Shown: positions 17,895-27,509 of the stretch, in pieces
Numbering within the stretch: position 1 is the first letter of the stretch
Layout of the letters: each line of letters opens with the position of its first letter
DNA from: Prosthecobacter sp.
GTDB lineage: Bacteria > Verrucomicrobiota > Verrucomicrobiia > Verrucomicrobiales > Verrucomicrobiaceae
Length of the DNA: 64,000 nt
Reading direction: 5' to 3'
Assembly: GCF_029946185.1 (NCBI RefSeq)
Contig: NZ_JAQSEA010000279.1
Location: 1-64,000, forward strand
Made by a program: the position numbers and the translations under genes
The notes under the pieces: model-generated
Seen by the model: the letters and a program-made list of their open reading frames with translations, nothing else
Database searches by the model: none
Told to the model about the DNA's origin: nothing

Positions 17895-18125
17895 ATGCTC
17901 AAAACCATCAGCAAGATCGGAAACTCTCAGGGGCTCATCTTCGACTCAGCCTTGCTCCAGCTTGCCCGCCTGAAGGTGGGAGATGAGGTGAACGTCGAAG
18001 TCCATGCGGGCGGCACAATCACCATCACGCCCATGGCACCGCCCGTCATCGAGGCCGCCAAAGCCGCCGAAACGGTCAAACGCCTGCTTCAAAAGAACAG
18101 CGAACTCTTCCGCCGCCTGTCATGA
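17895..18125 (+). CDS. AbrB/MazE-like antitoxin
   Basis: MLKTISKIGNSQGLIFDSALLQLARLKVGDEVNVEVHAGGTITITPM swapped-hairpin antitoxin pattern. Confidence 0.82.
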   Translation: MLKTISKIGNSQGLIFDSALLQLARLKVGDEVNVEVHAGGTITITPMAPPVIEAAKAAETVKRLLQKNSELFRRLS

Positions 18126-18517
18126 GCCAGCGGCTCCTACATCCGCCGGTTGATGCAGTCCTCGCGATCCATGCCGAGGTGCTGGCTGCTCATGGTGGCA
18201 GTCCCGCTCTGCGTTCCCGCGATCTGCTGGAATCCGCCCTAGCCGCTCCCCAGGCCGCGCTTCTTGGAACCCCGGTGATCTCTGACCCCATCGAAATCGC
18301 AGCAGCCTATTTATTCTACCTCTGCCGCAACGACGCTTTCCTCGACGCCAACAAGCCCGCCGCCCTGGCCACCTGCCTGGTCTTTCTGAGTGAAAACGGC
18401 CTCCTAAAAAGCGATGACCTTGATGCAGATGACTGGGAAAACCTCACCCTCGAAACCACTGCTGGCATCCTGAACCGTGATGAGGTGACCCAAAAGCTGC
18501 GCCACTTGGTCTCTTAG
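18122..18517 (+). CDS. Doc/Fic-like toxin with degenerate catalytic motif
   Basis: Doc fold pattern AAAYLFYLCRNDAFLDANKPAALATCLVFL; 4-bp overlap with the antitoxin gene. Confidence 0.78.
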   Translation: MSQRLLHPPVDAVLAIHAEVLAAHGGSPALRSRDLLESALAAPQAALLGTPVISDPIEIAAAYLFYLCRNDAFLDANKPAALATCLVFLSENGLLKSDDLDADDWENLTLETTAGILNRDEVTQKLRHLVS

Positions 18518-18521
18518 ACCG

Positions 18522-18680
18522 CTACCTCGCCTCGGGTACGTTCCCCTTGCTTCGTCGGCAGCGCTCGCTGCAAAACTTCACTTCATCCCACACTTTCGCC
18601 CATTTCTTGCGCCAGGTGAAGGGCCGCCCGCAGACGAGACAGGGCTTGGACGGAAGATCCTGCTTTTTCACGCCTCTCAT
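18522..18680 (-). CDS. DUF2256 small zinc-ribbon-like protein (52 aa), absent from the supplied ORF track
   Basis: Reverse strand reads [56 protein letters not shown] overlap with the upstream gene. Confidence 0.9.
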   Translation of the reverse strand: MRGVKKQDLPSKPCLVCGRPFTWRKKWAKVWDEVKFCSERCRRSKGNVPEAR

Positions 18681-19564
18681 GCCGGGTCTGATTCGTGGTT
18701 TTGGGCAGCGGCTTCCGTCTGATTCATGGCGTGAAGCGATTTCAAATAGGTATTGTTAGGCGCGGGTTTGGCGGCGCGTTCCTCAGTTTCCAGCATGCCT
18801 TGCACACGCCCTGTGCTCTCGGCGATGAGGCCGGCAATCAGCGAGGCCTCGGGCAGATTCTTCCAGTACTTCTTCGGCATCTCCGACTGCATGGCGCTGA
18901 TCTTGACCCGGGCAGGATTGAAGATGTTCCGGTAATAGGTGCGCCACAGGTCATCCAGCGCGTCTTCATCTGGGGCGCTGCTGCGGGACACACCTGCGGT
19001 GAAATGCAGGCGGTTGCCATCCCAGTGCGCGCACTCATACGGCGTCAGGATGGACCAGTCCATGCCAGCGAAGCGCTTCTCAAAAAACGGTGTCGCCAGC
19101 CTCACAATGCGGTGCTCCGGCTCAAACCACGCCACGAACTGCTCGCGCCCCGTGGTGGTGTCCACACCCACCAGCCGGAAGCGCACGAAAGCATGCATTT
19201 TGTGGATGTCCCGCCCTATGGCCTTGCTCCAGTCCTGGAGCTGCCGCACATCGGGGTCCGTGGCCATGGACAGCAGGTGCCGCTCCGCCCCGCGCGTAAG
19301 CCGCCATAGCACGCGGTAGAGCATGCCCCAGCGCCGCGCATCCGTATGCGTCGCCACGCTCCGTGCCAGATCCATGAAAGCCGCCGGCACTTTGATGGCA
19401 TCGGCCTCCTGCACAGCTGCGGCAGGCGTTTCCCGGACAAACAAAGATGCTTCCTGCGGATCATCTGTCCACAGCACCTCCTCAGGGGCCATGCCCTGCG
19501 CCAGCAAGCGGCGCGCCGCGGCTCTCCACGCTTCATACTCAGGCTCGATGACGATGGTGCGCAT
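18677..19564 (-). CDS. TIGR03915 / DUF4130 (SAM_7_link) putative DNA metabolism protein
   Basis: [57 protein letters not shown]... and a C-terminal [15 protein letters not shown] region; adjacent rSAM partner. Confidence 0.88.
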   Translation of the reverse strand: MRTIVIEPEYEAWRAAARRLLAQGMAPEEVLWTDDPQEASLFVRETPAAAVQEADAIKVPAAFMDLARSVATHTDARRWGMLYRVLWRLTRGAERHLLSMATDPDVRQLQDWSKAIGRDIHKMHAFVRFRLVGVDTTTGREQFVAWFEPEHRIVRLATPFFEKRFAGMDWSILTPYECAHWDGNRLHFTAGVSRSSAPDEDALDDLWRTYYRNIFNPARVKISAMQSEMPKKYWKNLPEASLIAGLIAESTGRVQGMLETEERAAKPAPNNTYLKSLHAMNQTEAAAQNHESDPA

Positions 19565-19571
19565 GGCCGGT

Positions 19572-20921
19572 TCAGAGCTCCCCGGATCTCACCGAGAGGA
19601 AGTCGCTCATGGCAGGTGTCGGCGGTGCGTCAAAGTTGATTTCCAGCTGCTCCGGGGGCGGCAAAAACCGCGCCCGCAGCGAGTCGCTGTCCAGTCCCAG
19701 CTTGGCCGGATGATGATCCACTGCGGTGATGAATGGCAGCAGCTTCTTCATCTGCAGCCGCAGCCGGATCAGATCCGCCAGCCGCAGGCCGGTGTAACGC
19801 CGTGCCCTCACAATGCGCTCCACGTTGCGCACGCCGAGCCCGGGAATGCGCAGCAGCAGCTCCCGTGGGGCTTTGTTCACATCGACGGGAAAGGTGGCCC
19901 GATTTCGCAGCGCCCAAGAGAGCTTGGGATCCAGTGCCAAGTCGAGGTTGGGAGCGTTCGCCGAAGCAATCTCCTCCACCTTGAAATCATAGAACCGCAG
20001 CAGCCAGTCCGCCTGATACAGCCGGTGCTCACGGATCAGCGGCGGGGCTTTCAGCGGCAAAATGGCAGACGGTTCCGGGATCGGGCTGAAGGCCGAATAG
20101 TACACCCGACGCAGGCGGTGGGCGGTGTAGAGCTTGTCCGCACAGCCTAGGATCACCGCATCTGTCGAGGCATCGGCCCCCACTAGCATCTGCGTGCTCT
20201 GGCCCGTGGCAAAAGGCGGCGGCTTGGGGGCATCCGGCTTGCGTTTCTCGGCATACCGCTCGTCGATCTTGCCCCGGATATGCCCCATGGCTGACTCCGT
20301 CCGCGCCAGGTTCTTCTCCGGGGCCAGTGTGTTGAGACTTTGCTGGCTGGGCAGTTCCACATTGATGCTGATGCGGTCCGCATAACGCCCGGCCAGGGCG
20401 ATAAGCGCCTGGGAGGCCTCGGGGATTGTCTTCAAGTGAATGTAGCCCCGGAACTGGTGCACCTCCCGCAGTTTCCGGGCGACCTCGATCACCAGCTCCA
20501 TGGTGTGGTCTGCGCTGCGAATGATCCCGCTGCTCAGGAATAAGCCCTCGATGTAGTTCCGTTTGTAGAAATCCAGTGTCAGCTGCACCACCTCGTCCGG
20601 CGTGAAGCGGGCCCGCGTCACATTGCTGGACCGGCGGTTGATGCAGTAGTGGCAGTCATACAGGCAGGCATTCGTCATGAGCACCTTTAGCAGCGAGACA
20701 CAGCGCCCGTCCGGCGTGTAGGAATGGCAGATCCCCGCCCCACCCGTGGACCCCACGCCGTTGCTGCCCCGCGAATCTTTCCGCGCTGCGCCGCTGCTCG
20801 CACACGAAGCATCATACTTCGCCGCATCAGCCAGAATTTCGAGTTTTCGGGTGATGTCCATCATGAGGTCTGCCGCCCTCCCGTTCCTGTCGCTCCATTT
20901 TGAGAAACGAAACGTCCCCAC
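19572..20921 (-). CDS. TIGR03916 (rSAM_link_UDG) radical SAM protein, putative DNA modification/repair
   Basis: CVSLLKVLMTNACLYDCHYCINRRSSNVTRARFTPDEVV radical SAM CxxxCxxC motif and C-terminal HhH (LLRIPGLGVRNVERIVRARRY). Confidence 0.93.
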   Translation of the reverse strand: MGTFRFSKWSDRNGRAADLMMDITRKLEILADAAKYDASCASSGAARKDSRGSNGVGSTGGAGICHSYTPDGRCVSLLKVLMTNACLYDCHYCINRRSSNVTRARFTPDEVVQLTLDFYKRNYIEGLFLSSGIIRSADHTMELVIEVARKLREVHQFRGYIHLKTIPEASQALIALAGRYADRISINVELPSQQSLNTLAPEKNLARTESAMGHIRGKIDERYAEKRKPDAPKPPPFATGQSTQMLVGADASTDAVILGCADKLYTAHRLRRVYYSAFSPIPEPSAILPLKAPPLIREHRLYQADWLLRFYDFKVEEIASANAPNLDLALDPKLSWALRNRATFPVDVNKAPRELLLRIPGLGVRNVERIVRARRYTGLRLADLIRLRLQMKKLLPFITAVDHHPAKLGLDSDSLRARFLPPPEQLEINFDAPPTPAMSDFLSVRSGEL

Positions 20922-21214
20922 TCCGGGCGACTCCGGAGGTAAGTCACGCTGTCATGCATGAGGTCGCCAAAAGAAATGGGCGTTGTAGGAACGAGTGGAA
21001 CAGACATGCCTCAATGGTGACTGTTCTTTAGAACAGTTTCAATAACAAACATGGCTTCTCAAGCCTTCACGTTTGACCACCCCACGGCGGCACCAACCCT
21101 CGCTGGCAGGGGTAGGCTGCTGAATGAAGCAGTGGAAACGCGGCAGTGCACATCCCACCGCTCCTTGCACTCATGCTTGACGACTGAAGCCGCTCTGGAT
21201 AAAAAGGGCGGCTT

Positions 21215-21601
21215 ATGACCTTCAAATTCATCCCTCTCCTATCACTCGCCGCCCTCACGCTCAGCCTTAGCCAGTGCGTGGCCCCTGCCAGCAACGACGG
21301 AAGCGCTGCGGCGCCGCTGGGATCTTCTTCCGGTGATGGAACGATCAAGCCTGGAATGACCAAAGCTCAGGTCATCGAGGCATGGGGAGAGCCTGAAGAA
21401 AAGAAACCCACCGCCAATGGCGAACTCTGGCGCTGGGCACAGCAGAACTGGAAACGTCATGTGCCGGTCTATGGTACCTGGGCCAAGGTCGAAGAGCACG
21501 TCGTGCGCTTCGGAGCGGACGGTATAGTCATTGGCGCCGGCTCCGAAGATTATGGCAATGCCTTCCAGGAAGGCTGGCGCCGCACCCACGGGGCCAACTA
21601 A
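21215..21601 (+). CDS. Small lipoprotein with SmpA/BamE-like domain
   Basis: Signal peptide ending in LSLSQC; DGTIKPGMTKAQVIEAWGEPEEK. Confidence 0.75.
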   Translation: MTFKFIPLLSLAALTLSLSQCVAPASNDGSAAAPLGSSSGDGTIKPGMTKAQVIEAWGEPEEKKPTANGELWRWAQQNWKRHVPVYGTWAKVEEHVVRFGADGIVIGAGSEDYGNAFQEGWRRTHGAN

Positions 21602-21742
21602 GCCGCCCCGTGCTGAGCGGACACTCGACGCATGGGCATTTGTTCCACTCATTCCCATGCCGGCAACCTCCGCCGGCTTCCTGAGCCGCGATGTGGTGGC
21701 CCGCTAGCTCTGTGGCCTGTTGCATGCAGCCAGTCTCGAGAG

Positions 21743-22213
21743 TTAGACGGCCTCCTGAGGCTTGCCGGGGGGCAGGGCAAGTGGATTCCACACGCGTTTG
21801 AACCCGAATCCCTGAAAATCCTTCTCATTTACCGTGGCAAATTCGGTGACACCCTGTTGAAGCAGGCTAAGTGCAACACGCCAGTCAAAGGCACGGCGGC
21901 GGGCAAAGTTTGGGGTGCGCAGGCGCGGCCAGAAGGTGTCGTGAAAGAAACGGCTGTCGGGAGGGAAGCCGATGACTTGCCACTGGGGATGCTGACGGAA
22001 GGATTCGCAAACCTCCACAGCAGCGCTGGCAGTGAGTGGTTCACTCATGACCACAGGATTCCGAAGCAAAATGTAGAGCTCCACCAGCACCAACTCGCTG
22101 ATGATGACTTCGCTGCGTTCTGCCATTGAGTCGATAAAATCAGACGCCTGGCAATGAAAGGCGTGATCCACGTCCAGAGCCGCGAAGAGGATATTGGTGT
22201 CGATGGAGATCAT
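21743..22213 (-). CDS. PIN-domain toxin (VapC-like)
   Basis: MISIDTNILFAALD...ELVLVELYILLRN...FATVNEKDFQGFGF. Confidence 0.85.
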   Translation of the reverse strand: MISIDTNILFAALDVDHAFHCQASDFIDSMAERSEVIISELVLVELYILLRNPVVMSEPLTASAAVEVCESFRQHPQWQVIGFPPDSRFFHDTFWPRLRTPNFARRRAFDWRVALSLLQQGVTEFATVNEKDFQGFGFKRVWNPLALPPGKPQEAV

Positions 22214-22467
22214 CTCCCGCCGAGGCTGCGCATTTCCTCATCCTTGGTGGCTATGTTGTGCAGATCCTCAAGTGGAACCTGCGTGCCTCCGCTATGCACC
22301 TTCGGCAGCTTCCAGGCACGTTTGCGCGGCGTCTCTTCAGGGAACCGGGCAAGAAAGAGTTCCAACCCCCGGCGTGTCATTTCCGCCAAGGAGATCTCGC
22401 GCTTGGCGGCGAAAGACTTGGCCCGCTGGTAAAGTTCGTCTGGAAGCTGTATCTGGGTGCGTGTCAT
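22210..22467 (-). CDS. Ribbon-helix-helix-like antitoxin (VapB-like)
   Basis: MTRTQIQLPDELYQRAKSFAAKREISLAEMTRRGLELFLARFP; ATGA overlap with the PIN toxin gene. Confidence 0.82.
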   Translation of the reverse strand: MTRTQIQLPDELYQRAKSFAAKREISLAEMTRRGLELFLARFPEETPRKRAWKLPKVHSGGTQVPLEDLHNIATKDEEMRSLGGR

Positions 22468-22584
22468 GCTGTCAATCTTACATCACATGCACCGACGATC
22501 AATCTCAGTCATTTCGTGCATTTTTATTGTCCGGTTTTAACGCGCCATGCGGTATAAACATTCCCCCGCCAGTTTTTCCCAACC

Positions 22585-25500
22585 ATGAAGCATCTTCTTT
22601 TTACTCTCGCCCTGCTTGGCTCGGTCGCATCCGCGCACGCGCAGGACTACCTCGAAATCGCGGCCAATCCAGGTGGAGCTGGAGGCGGCAAAAGGATCGT
22701 CCTCGTGGCCGGTGACGAGGAATACCACACGGAGGAAAGCATGCCCATGCTGGCGAAGATCCTGGCCAAGAAGCACGGCTTCAACTGCATTGTGCTCTTC
22801 TCCACGGACGAAAAGGCGGGCTTCATCGACCCTAACAACCAGAAGAACATCCGTGGCACCGAAATGCTGGATGACGCCGACATGCTCATCATTGGCACCC
22901 GCTTCCGCCAGCTCCCCGACGCGAGCCTGGCACACTTCGCCAAGTTCTTGAACGCCGGCAAGCCGGTGATCGGCTTCCGCACCGCCACGCATGCCTTCAC
23001 TGGCGGCGCGAAGACCGGTGACTTCAAGTGGAGCGAATTCGGCCTGAAGATCCTCGGGGAGAAGTGGGTCAGCCACCACGGCGCGCACAAAAAGGAAGGC
23101 ACCCGCAGCGTCGTAGTGCCAGCCAACAGCCAGAATGAAATCCTGCGCGGTGTCGGTGAGATCTTCTGCACCACGGATGTCTATGGCGCACCGAATGTGA
23201 AGCCCGAAAACGAAACGATCCTGCTGCGCGGGGCCGTCACCGAGACACTCGATCCCAAATCCAAGAACGTGGCAGGTGCGAAGAATGAACCCATGCAGCC
23301 CATCGCCTGGCTGCACGAGTACACCGCCCCCGACGGCAGCACCAAAGGCCGCTCCTTCTGCACCACGATGGGTGCGTCACTGGACTACAAGGACGAAAAC
23401 CTCCGCCGTCTCATCGTCAATGCGGTTTACTCCCTGCTGAAGCTGCCCGTGGCGGCCAAGGCGGATGTCGCCTTCATCGACCCCTTCAAACCGACCGCCT
23501 TCGGCTTCATCAAGGACTCGGGCTACTTCAAGCAGCGCAATCTGAAGCCCGGCGACTTCGGCACCGGCAGCAGCCCGTCCATGGGCCTTCCAGAGGACAA
23601 ATCCAAGAAGGTGGAAGGCAAAAAGGCGGATGCGAAAAAGACGGAAGAAGTCAAGCCCCCGCATGAGCCGAGTGTGGAACCCACCGCAGCCACCTCCGCC
23701 CGCCCACAAGCCGTCGCACCCCCGAGCAAAGGAGAGCGCATCGTGCTCGTGGGCAATGGCCTGGCCGAACGTGACACCTGGTACAGCCGCATCGAGACCG
23801 AGCTGCAGCTCCGCTACCCGGACCGCGATCTCTTCTTCCGCAATATTGGACATGTGGGCGACACCCCCGGCTTCCGCCCGCATCCCTCACGTGCATCGCA
23901 GTGGGCCTTCCCCGGTGCGGAAAAGTTTCATCCTGACAAGCCCATCCACAACGGCCAGGGCTTCTACGCCACGCCGGACCAGTGGCTCACGCATCTGCAG
24001 GCGGACACGGTCGTCGGCTTCTTCGGCTACAACGAATCCTTCGACGGCCCCAGCAAGGTCGGCAATTTCGAAGCCGAACTCGATGCCTGGGTCGTTCACA
24101 CCCTGAGCAAAGCCTACAACGGCAAGGCCGCTCCACGCGTCGTGCTGGCGAGCCCCATCGCCTACGAAAACCAAAGCGCAAAACGCGATCTGCCCAAAGG
24201 CGACGTCGAAAACTCAAACCTGCTGCTGTATGCGAGCGCCATCGAGAAAGTCGCCAAAAAACACGGCCTCACCTACATCGATCTCTTCACCCCCACGCAG
24301 GCGCTTGAAGCCAAGGGCGGCGAATTCTTCACCACGGGCGGCTTCATCCCGACGGACAAAGGTTATGTGGAAGTGGCCAAGATGCTCGCCACCGGCCTGT
24401 ATGGCCACGCGAGTTACGAGTCCAAGGCTAACCCCAAGCTGGTGCATGAAGCGGTGAAGGAGAAGGACTGGTTCTGGAACAACGACTACAACATCCTCAA
24501 TGGTGTCCACGCCCACGGCCGCCGCTACAATCCGTATGGCCCGCAGAACTACCCGGATGAAGTGCAGAAGACGCGCGAAATGACCGCGCTGCGTGATGTC
24601 CTCATCCACGCGGTTGCCAATGGCAAAACCACCGACCTGAAAGTCGATGACAGCAAGACGCATGTGCTCCCACCCGTGCCAACGAACTACGTCCCCAGCG
24701 TCAAAAACGGCAGCGAGAAGTATCTGTATGGCGAGGAAGCGCTGAAGTCCCTCAAGGTGCCCGAAGGCTACAAGGTGGAGTTGTTTGCCTCAGAGAAGGA
24801 GTTCCCAAATCTCGCCAACCCGATGCAAATGTCCTTCGACAACAAGGGCCGTCTCTGGGTCGCCACGATGCCCACCTACCCGCACTACAAGCCCGGCGAT
24901 CCGATGCCGGATGACAAGATCCTCATCTACGAAGACACGAATGGCGATGGCAAGGCGGACAAGGAAACCGTCTTCGCGGACAAGCTGCACCTGCCCATTG
25001 GCTTCGAATTCTCCCCAGAGGGTGTCTATGTGAGCCAGGAGCCAAACCTGATGCTCATCCGCGATACCAATGGCGACGACAAGGCGGACAGCATGGAGAT
25101 CATCCTCGGCGGCTTCGACACACACGACACCCACCACGCCATCAGCGCCTACACGGCTGATCCGAGCGGTGCCTTCATGATGTGCGAGGGCGTATTCCTC
25201 CACTCCAACATCGAGACGCCTTACGGCCCCGTGCGCTGCGTCGATGGCGGCTTCTACCGCTACAGCCCTCAGCGCGGCATGCTGGAGCGCACCATCCAGA
25301 TGAGCATCCCCAATCCTTGGGGCTTCGCCTTTGACCAGTGGGGCCAGGATTTCCTCCTCCACACCTCCGGCACCACCATGAACTGGGCGCTCCCCGTCGA
25401 GGTGAAGCCCACCTTTGGCAGCAAGACCCCGTCTGCGGCGGACCTCGTGCCGAAAGACCACAAGGTGCGCCCCACCAGCGGCCTGGAGGTCGTCTCCTCC

Positions 25501-26775
25501 CGCAATTTCCCCGACGAAGTGCAGGGCGATCTCATTTACTGCAACGCCATCGGCTTCCTCGGCATCAAGCAGGTCAAAATTGAAGACGACGGCACGGGTT
25601 GGAAAACCTCGCACCGCCACGACCTGCTCGTCAGCACGGACGGCAACTTCCGCCCGGTCGATCTCGAATTCGCCCCTGATGGCTCGCTCTATGTCATCGA
25701 CTGGCACAACGTCCTCATCGGCCACATGCAGCACAACGCACGTGATCCCCTGCGCGACCACGTGCACGGCCGCATTTACCGCATCACCTACGCGGGTCGT
25801 CCGCTGGTGAAGCCTGTGCCTGTGGCCGGAGCGCCGCTTGCCACTCTTTTCGAAGACCTCAAGGAACCCGAACTCCGCACCCGCTACCGCGCCCGCCGCG
25901 AACTCAATGGCCGCGACGCCAAGGAAGTGCTGCCCGCCATCAAAACCTGGGCCGCAGAGCAGAAGGATGCACACGCGAGACTCGAAGCCCTCTGGGTCAC
26001 CTGGGGTCTGAATCAGGCCGATGAAGGCCTGCTGCGCGAGATGCTCGCATCCAGCGACTTCCACGCCCGCGCCGCCGCCGTGCGAGTGCTGCGCTACAAC
26101 ACCCATCGCATCGCCGACAGCATCGACCTGCTCGAAAAAGCCGCCGCAGATGAGCACGGCCGCGTGCGTCTGGAAGCCATCGTCGCCGCCTCCTGGCTGC
26201 CGAACATTCCTGCCGCGAAAAACATCGTCGCCATCGCCTCCAAGCTCCCACTGGATGACTGGAGCAAAGCCGCCGCAAAAACCGCCGCAGACCGCCTCGC
26301 CGGCATTGCCGAAATCGTGAAGCCCGAGCATCCCGTCGTGCCAGCGCCTGCGCATCTCAGCGCTGCCGCGAAAAAGCAGTTCAAGCTCGGTCAGGAAGTC
26401 TATTTCCGCGAAGGCCACTGCGTCACCTGCCATCAGCCCAACGGCGCCGGCATTGACCCCGCCTTCCCTAGCATCGTCAACAGCCCCTGGGTCACCACCG
26501 ACCGCGACCGCCTCATCAAGATCGCCATGTACGGTCTCATGGGCCCCCTCAAAGTCGGCGACAAAGAATACAACGGCCAGGTCCCCATGACCCCCTTCGG
26601 CGGCATGCTCAAGGACGAAGAAATCGCCAGCGTCCTCACCTTCGTCCGCAACCACTTCGGCAACAAAGCCGACCCCATCACCGCCGCCGAAGTCAAAGCC
26701 GTCCGCGACGCCAACCCCGGCCGCATGATGCTCTTCACCACCGACGAGCTTTTGAAGCTGCATCCGATGAAGTAG
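22585..26775 (+). CDS. Giant secreted fusion: ThuA-like domain + SGNH-like domain + PVC-type heme-binding dehydrogenase (TIGR02604-like) + HEAT-like region + C-terminal cytochrome c
   Basis: Signal peptide; RIVLVAGDEEYHTEESMPM (ThuA); RIVLVGNGLAERDTW...FFGYNESFDG (SGNH-like); VPEGYKVELFASEKEFPNLANPMQMSFDNKGRLWVATMPTYPHY; C-terminal CVTCHQPNGAGIDPAFPSI. Confidence 0.9.
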   Translation: MKHLLFTLALLGSVASAHAQDYLEIAANPGGAGGGKRIVLVAGDEEYHTEESMPMLAKILAKKHGFNCIVLFSTDEKAGFIDPNNQKNIRGTEMLDDADMLIIGTRFRQLPDASLAHFAKFLNAGKPVIGFRTATHAFTGGAKTGDFKWSEFGLKILGEKWVSHHGAHKKEGTRSVVVPANSQNEILRGVGEIFCTTDVYGAPNVKPENETILLRGAVTETLDPKSKNVAGAKNEPMQPIAWLHEYTAPDGSTKGRSFCTTMGASLDYKDENLRRLIVNAVYSLLKLPVAAKADVAFIDPFKPTAFGFIKDSGYFKQRNLKPGDFGTGSSPSMGLPEDKSKKVEGKKADAKKTEEVKPPHEPSVEPTAATSARPQAVAPPSKGERIVLVGNGLAERDTWYSRIETELQLRYPDRDLFFRNIGHVGDTPGFRPHPSRASQWAFPGAEKFHPDKPIHNGQGFYATPDQWLTHLQADTVVGFFGYNESFDGPSKVGNFEAELDAWVVHTLSKAYNGKAAPRVVLASPIAYENQSAKRDLPKGDVENSNLLLYASAIEKVAKKHGLTYIDLFTPTQALEAKGGEFFTTGGFIPTDKGYVEVAKMLATGLYGHASYESKANPKLVHEAVKEKDWFWNNDYNILNGVHAHGRRYNPYGPQNYPDEVQKTREMTALRDVLIHAVANGKTTDLKVDDSKTHVLPPVPTNYVPSVKNGSEKYLYGEEALKSLKVPEGYKVELFASEKEFPNLANPMQMSFDNKGRLWVATMPTYPHYKPGDPMPDDKILIYEDTNGDGKADKETVFADKLHLPIGFEFSPEGVYVSQEPNLMLIRDTNGDDKADSMEIILGGFDTHDTHHAISAYTADPSGAFMMCEGVFLHSNIETPYGPVRCVDGGFYRYSPQRGMLERTIQMSIPNPWGFAFDQWGQDFLLHTSGTTMNWALPVEVKPTFGSKTPSAADLVPKDHKVRPTSGLEVVSSRNFPDEVQGDLIYCNAIGFLGIKQVKIEDDGTGWKTSHRHDLLVSTDGNFRPVDLEFAPDGSLYVIDWHNVLIGHMQHNARDPLRDHVHGRIYRITYAGRPLVKPVPVAGAPLATLFEDLKEPELRTRYRARRELNGRDAKEVLPAIKTWAAEQKDAHARLEALWVTWGLNQADEGLLREMLASSDFHARAAAVRVLRYNTHRIADSIDLLEKAAADEHGRVRLEAIVAASWLPNIPAAKNIVAIASKLPLDDWSKAAAKTAADRLAGIAEIVKPEHPVVPAPAHLSAAAKKQFKLGQEVYFREGHCVTCHQPNGAGIDPAFPSIVNSPWVTTDRDRLIKIAMYGLMGPLKVGDKEYNGQVPMTPFGGMLKDEEIASVLTFVRNHFGNKADPITAAEVKAVRDANPGRMMLFTTDELLKLHPMK

Positions 26776-26788
26776 GGGCTCGCGAGGT

Positions 26789-26810
26789 GGGCGGCAGGTC
26801 GCCGCCCTTT
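26789..26810. terminator. Bidirectional hairpin terminator candidate between convergent genes
   Basis: gggcggc-aggtc-gccgccc-ttt between the stops at 26775 (+) and 26810 (-). Confidence 0.5.
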
Positions 26811-27229
26811 CATGGGTGAACAATCTCTGGATCGCCTGAGCGATGGAAGGCGCGGAAGTGCGAGATGTTCAGGGTGTAAAACCGTGCGGCCCTGGCCTTT
26901 CGTGCGGCAACGAGATGCAGAAAGTCGAAGATGGCTCCGCCGCGCACACCGCGTGCCTCCGCCTCACGCATGGCACGGAGCATTTCCGTGGGAGTCAGCG
27001 TGCTGATGGTGAGATCAGGTACATAGTCTTCCTCAATCACTGAAGCAGCGAGTGCCGCAGGCATGCGGAATGGCTTTCTGCCACCTGTGAGTGTACTGAA
27101 GGTCTCCGCAATGCCATGCGCATAAATGCCAAGCTCTTTGCCATCGAACAACGCATCGCATTCGATGTGGAAGGACTCGGTAGCGACCACTGCCGCCACC
27201 AATACAGAAGTGTCAATAAAGGCACTCAT
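26810..27229 (-). CDS. PIN-domain toxin
   Basis: MSAFIDTSVLVAAVVATESFH...GAIFDFLHLVAARKARAARFYTLNISHFRAF. Confidence 0.87.
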   Translation of the reverse strand: MSAFIDTSVLVAAVVATESFHIECDALFDGKELGIYAHGIAETFSTLTGGRKPFRMPAALAASVIEEDYVPDLTISTLTPTEMLRAMREAEARGVRGGAIFDFLHLVAARKARAARFYTLNISHFRAFHRSGDPEIVHP

Positions 27230-27507
27230 TTTTTGCGGAACGGAGCGTCCAGTCTTGCCACCTGATCTTCGCGCATCTCCCGTACTGCCTTGGCTGCATC
27301 AAAGCCTTCCCAACCCACGACCACACGACGCTTCCCACGCTTTTCGATCTTCACCTCAGGCACTTCCTGCGTAAGTTCCATGCGATCACCCGTGACATCT
27401 AGGCGTAATTTGGAACCCGCACGGAGGTGCAGTTGGTCGCGCACTGGCTTGGGAAGCACAAGGCGACCGGCTTTGTCGAGTGTGACGGTGGCTGTCATGG
27501 GAATCAT
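27226..27507 (-). CDS. AbrB-family antitoxin
   Basis: MTATVTLDKAGRLVLPKPVRDQLHLRAGSKLRLDVTGDRMEL; ATGA overlap with the PIN toxin. Confidence 0.87.
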   Translation of the reverse strand: MIPMTATVTLDKAGRLVLPKPVRDQLHLRAGSKLRLDVTGDRMELTQEVPEVKIEKRGKRRVVVGWEGFDAAKAVREMREDQVARLDAPFRKK

Positions 27508-27509
27508 GT

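Noticed and set aside
24790-26823. Long antisense ORF (677 aa) opposite the ThuA/dehydrogenase fusion
   Set aside because: Antisense shadow of a GC-rich gene. Composition is Gly/Val/Asp/Ala-rich without recognisable motifs, while the plus strand encodes clear domains.
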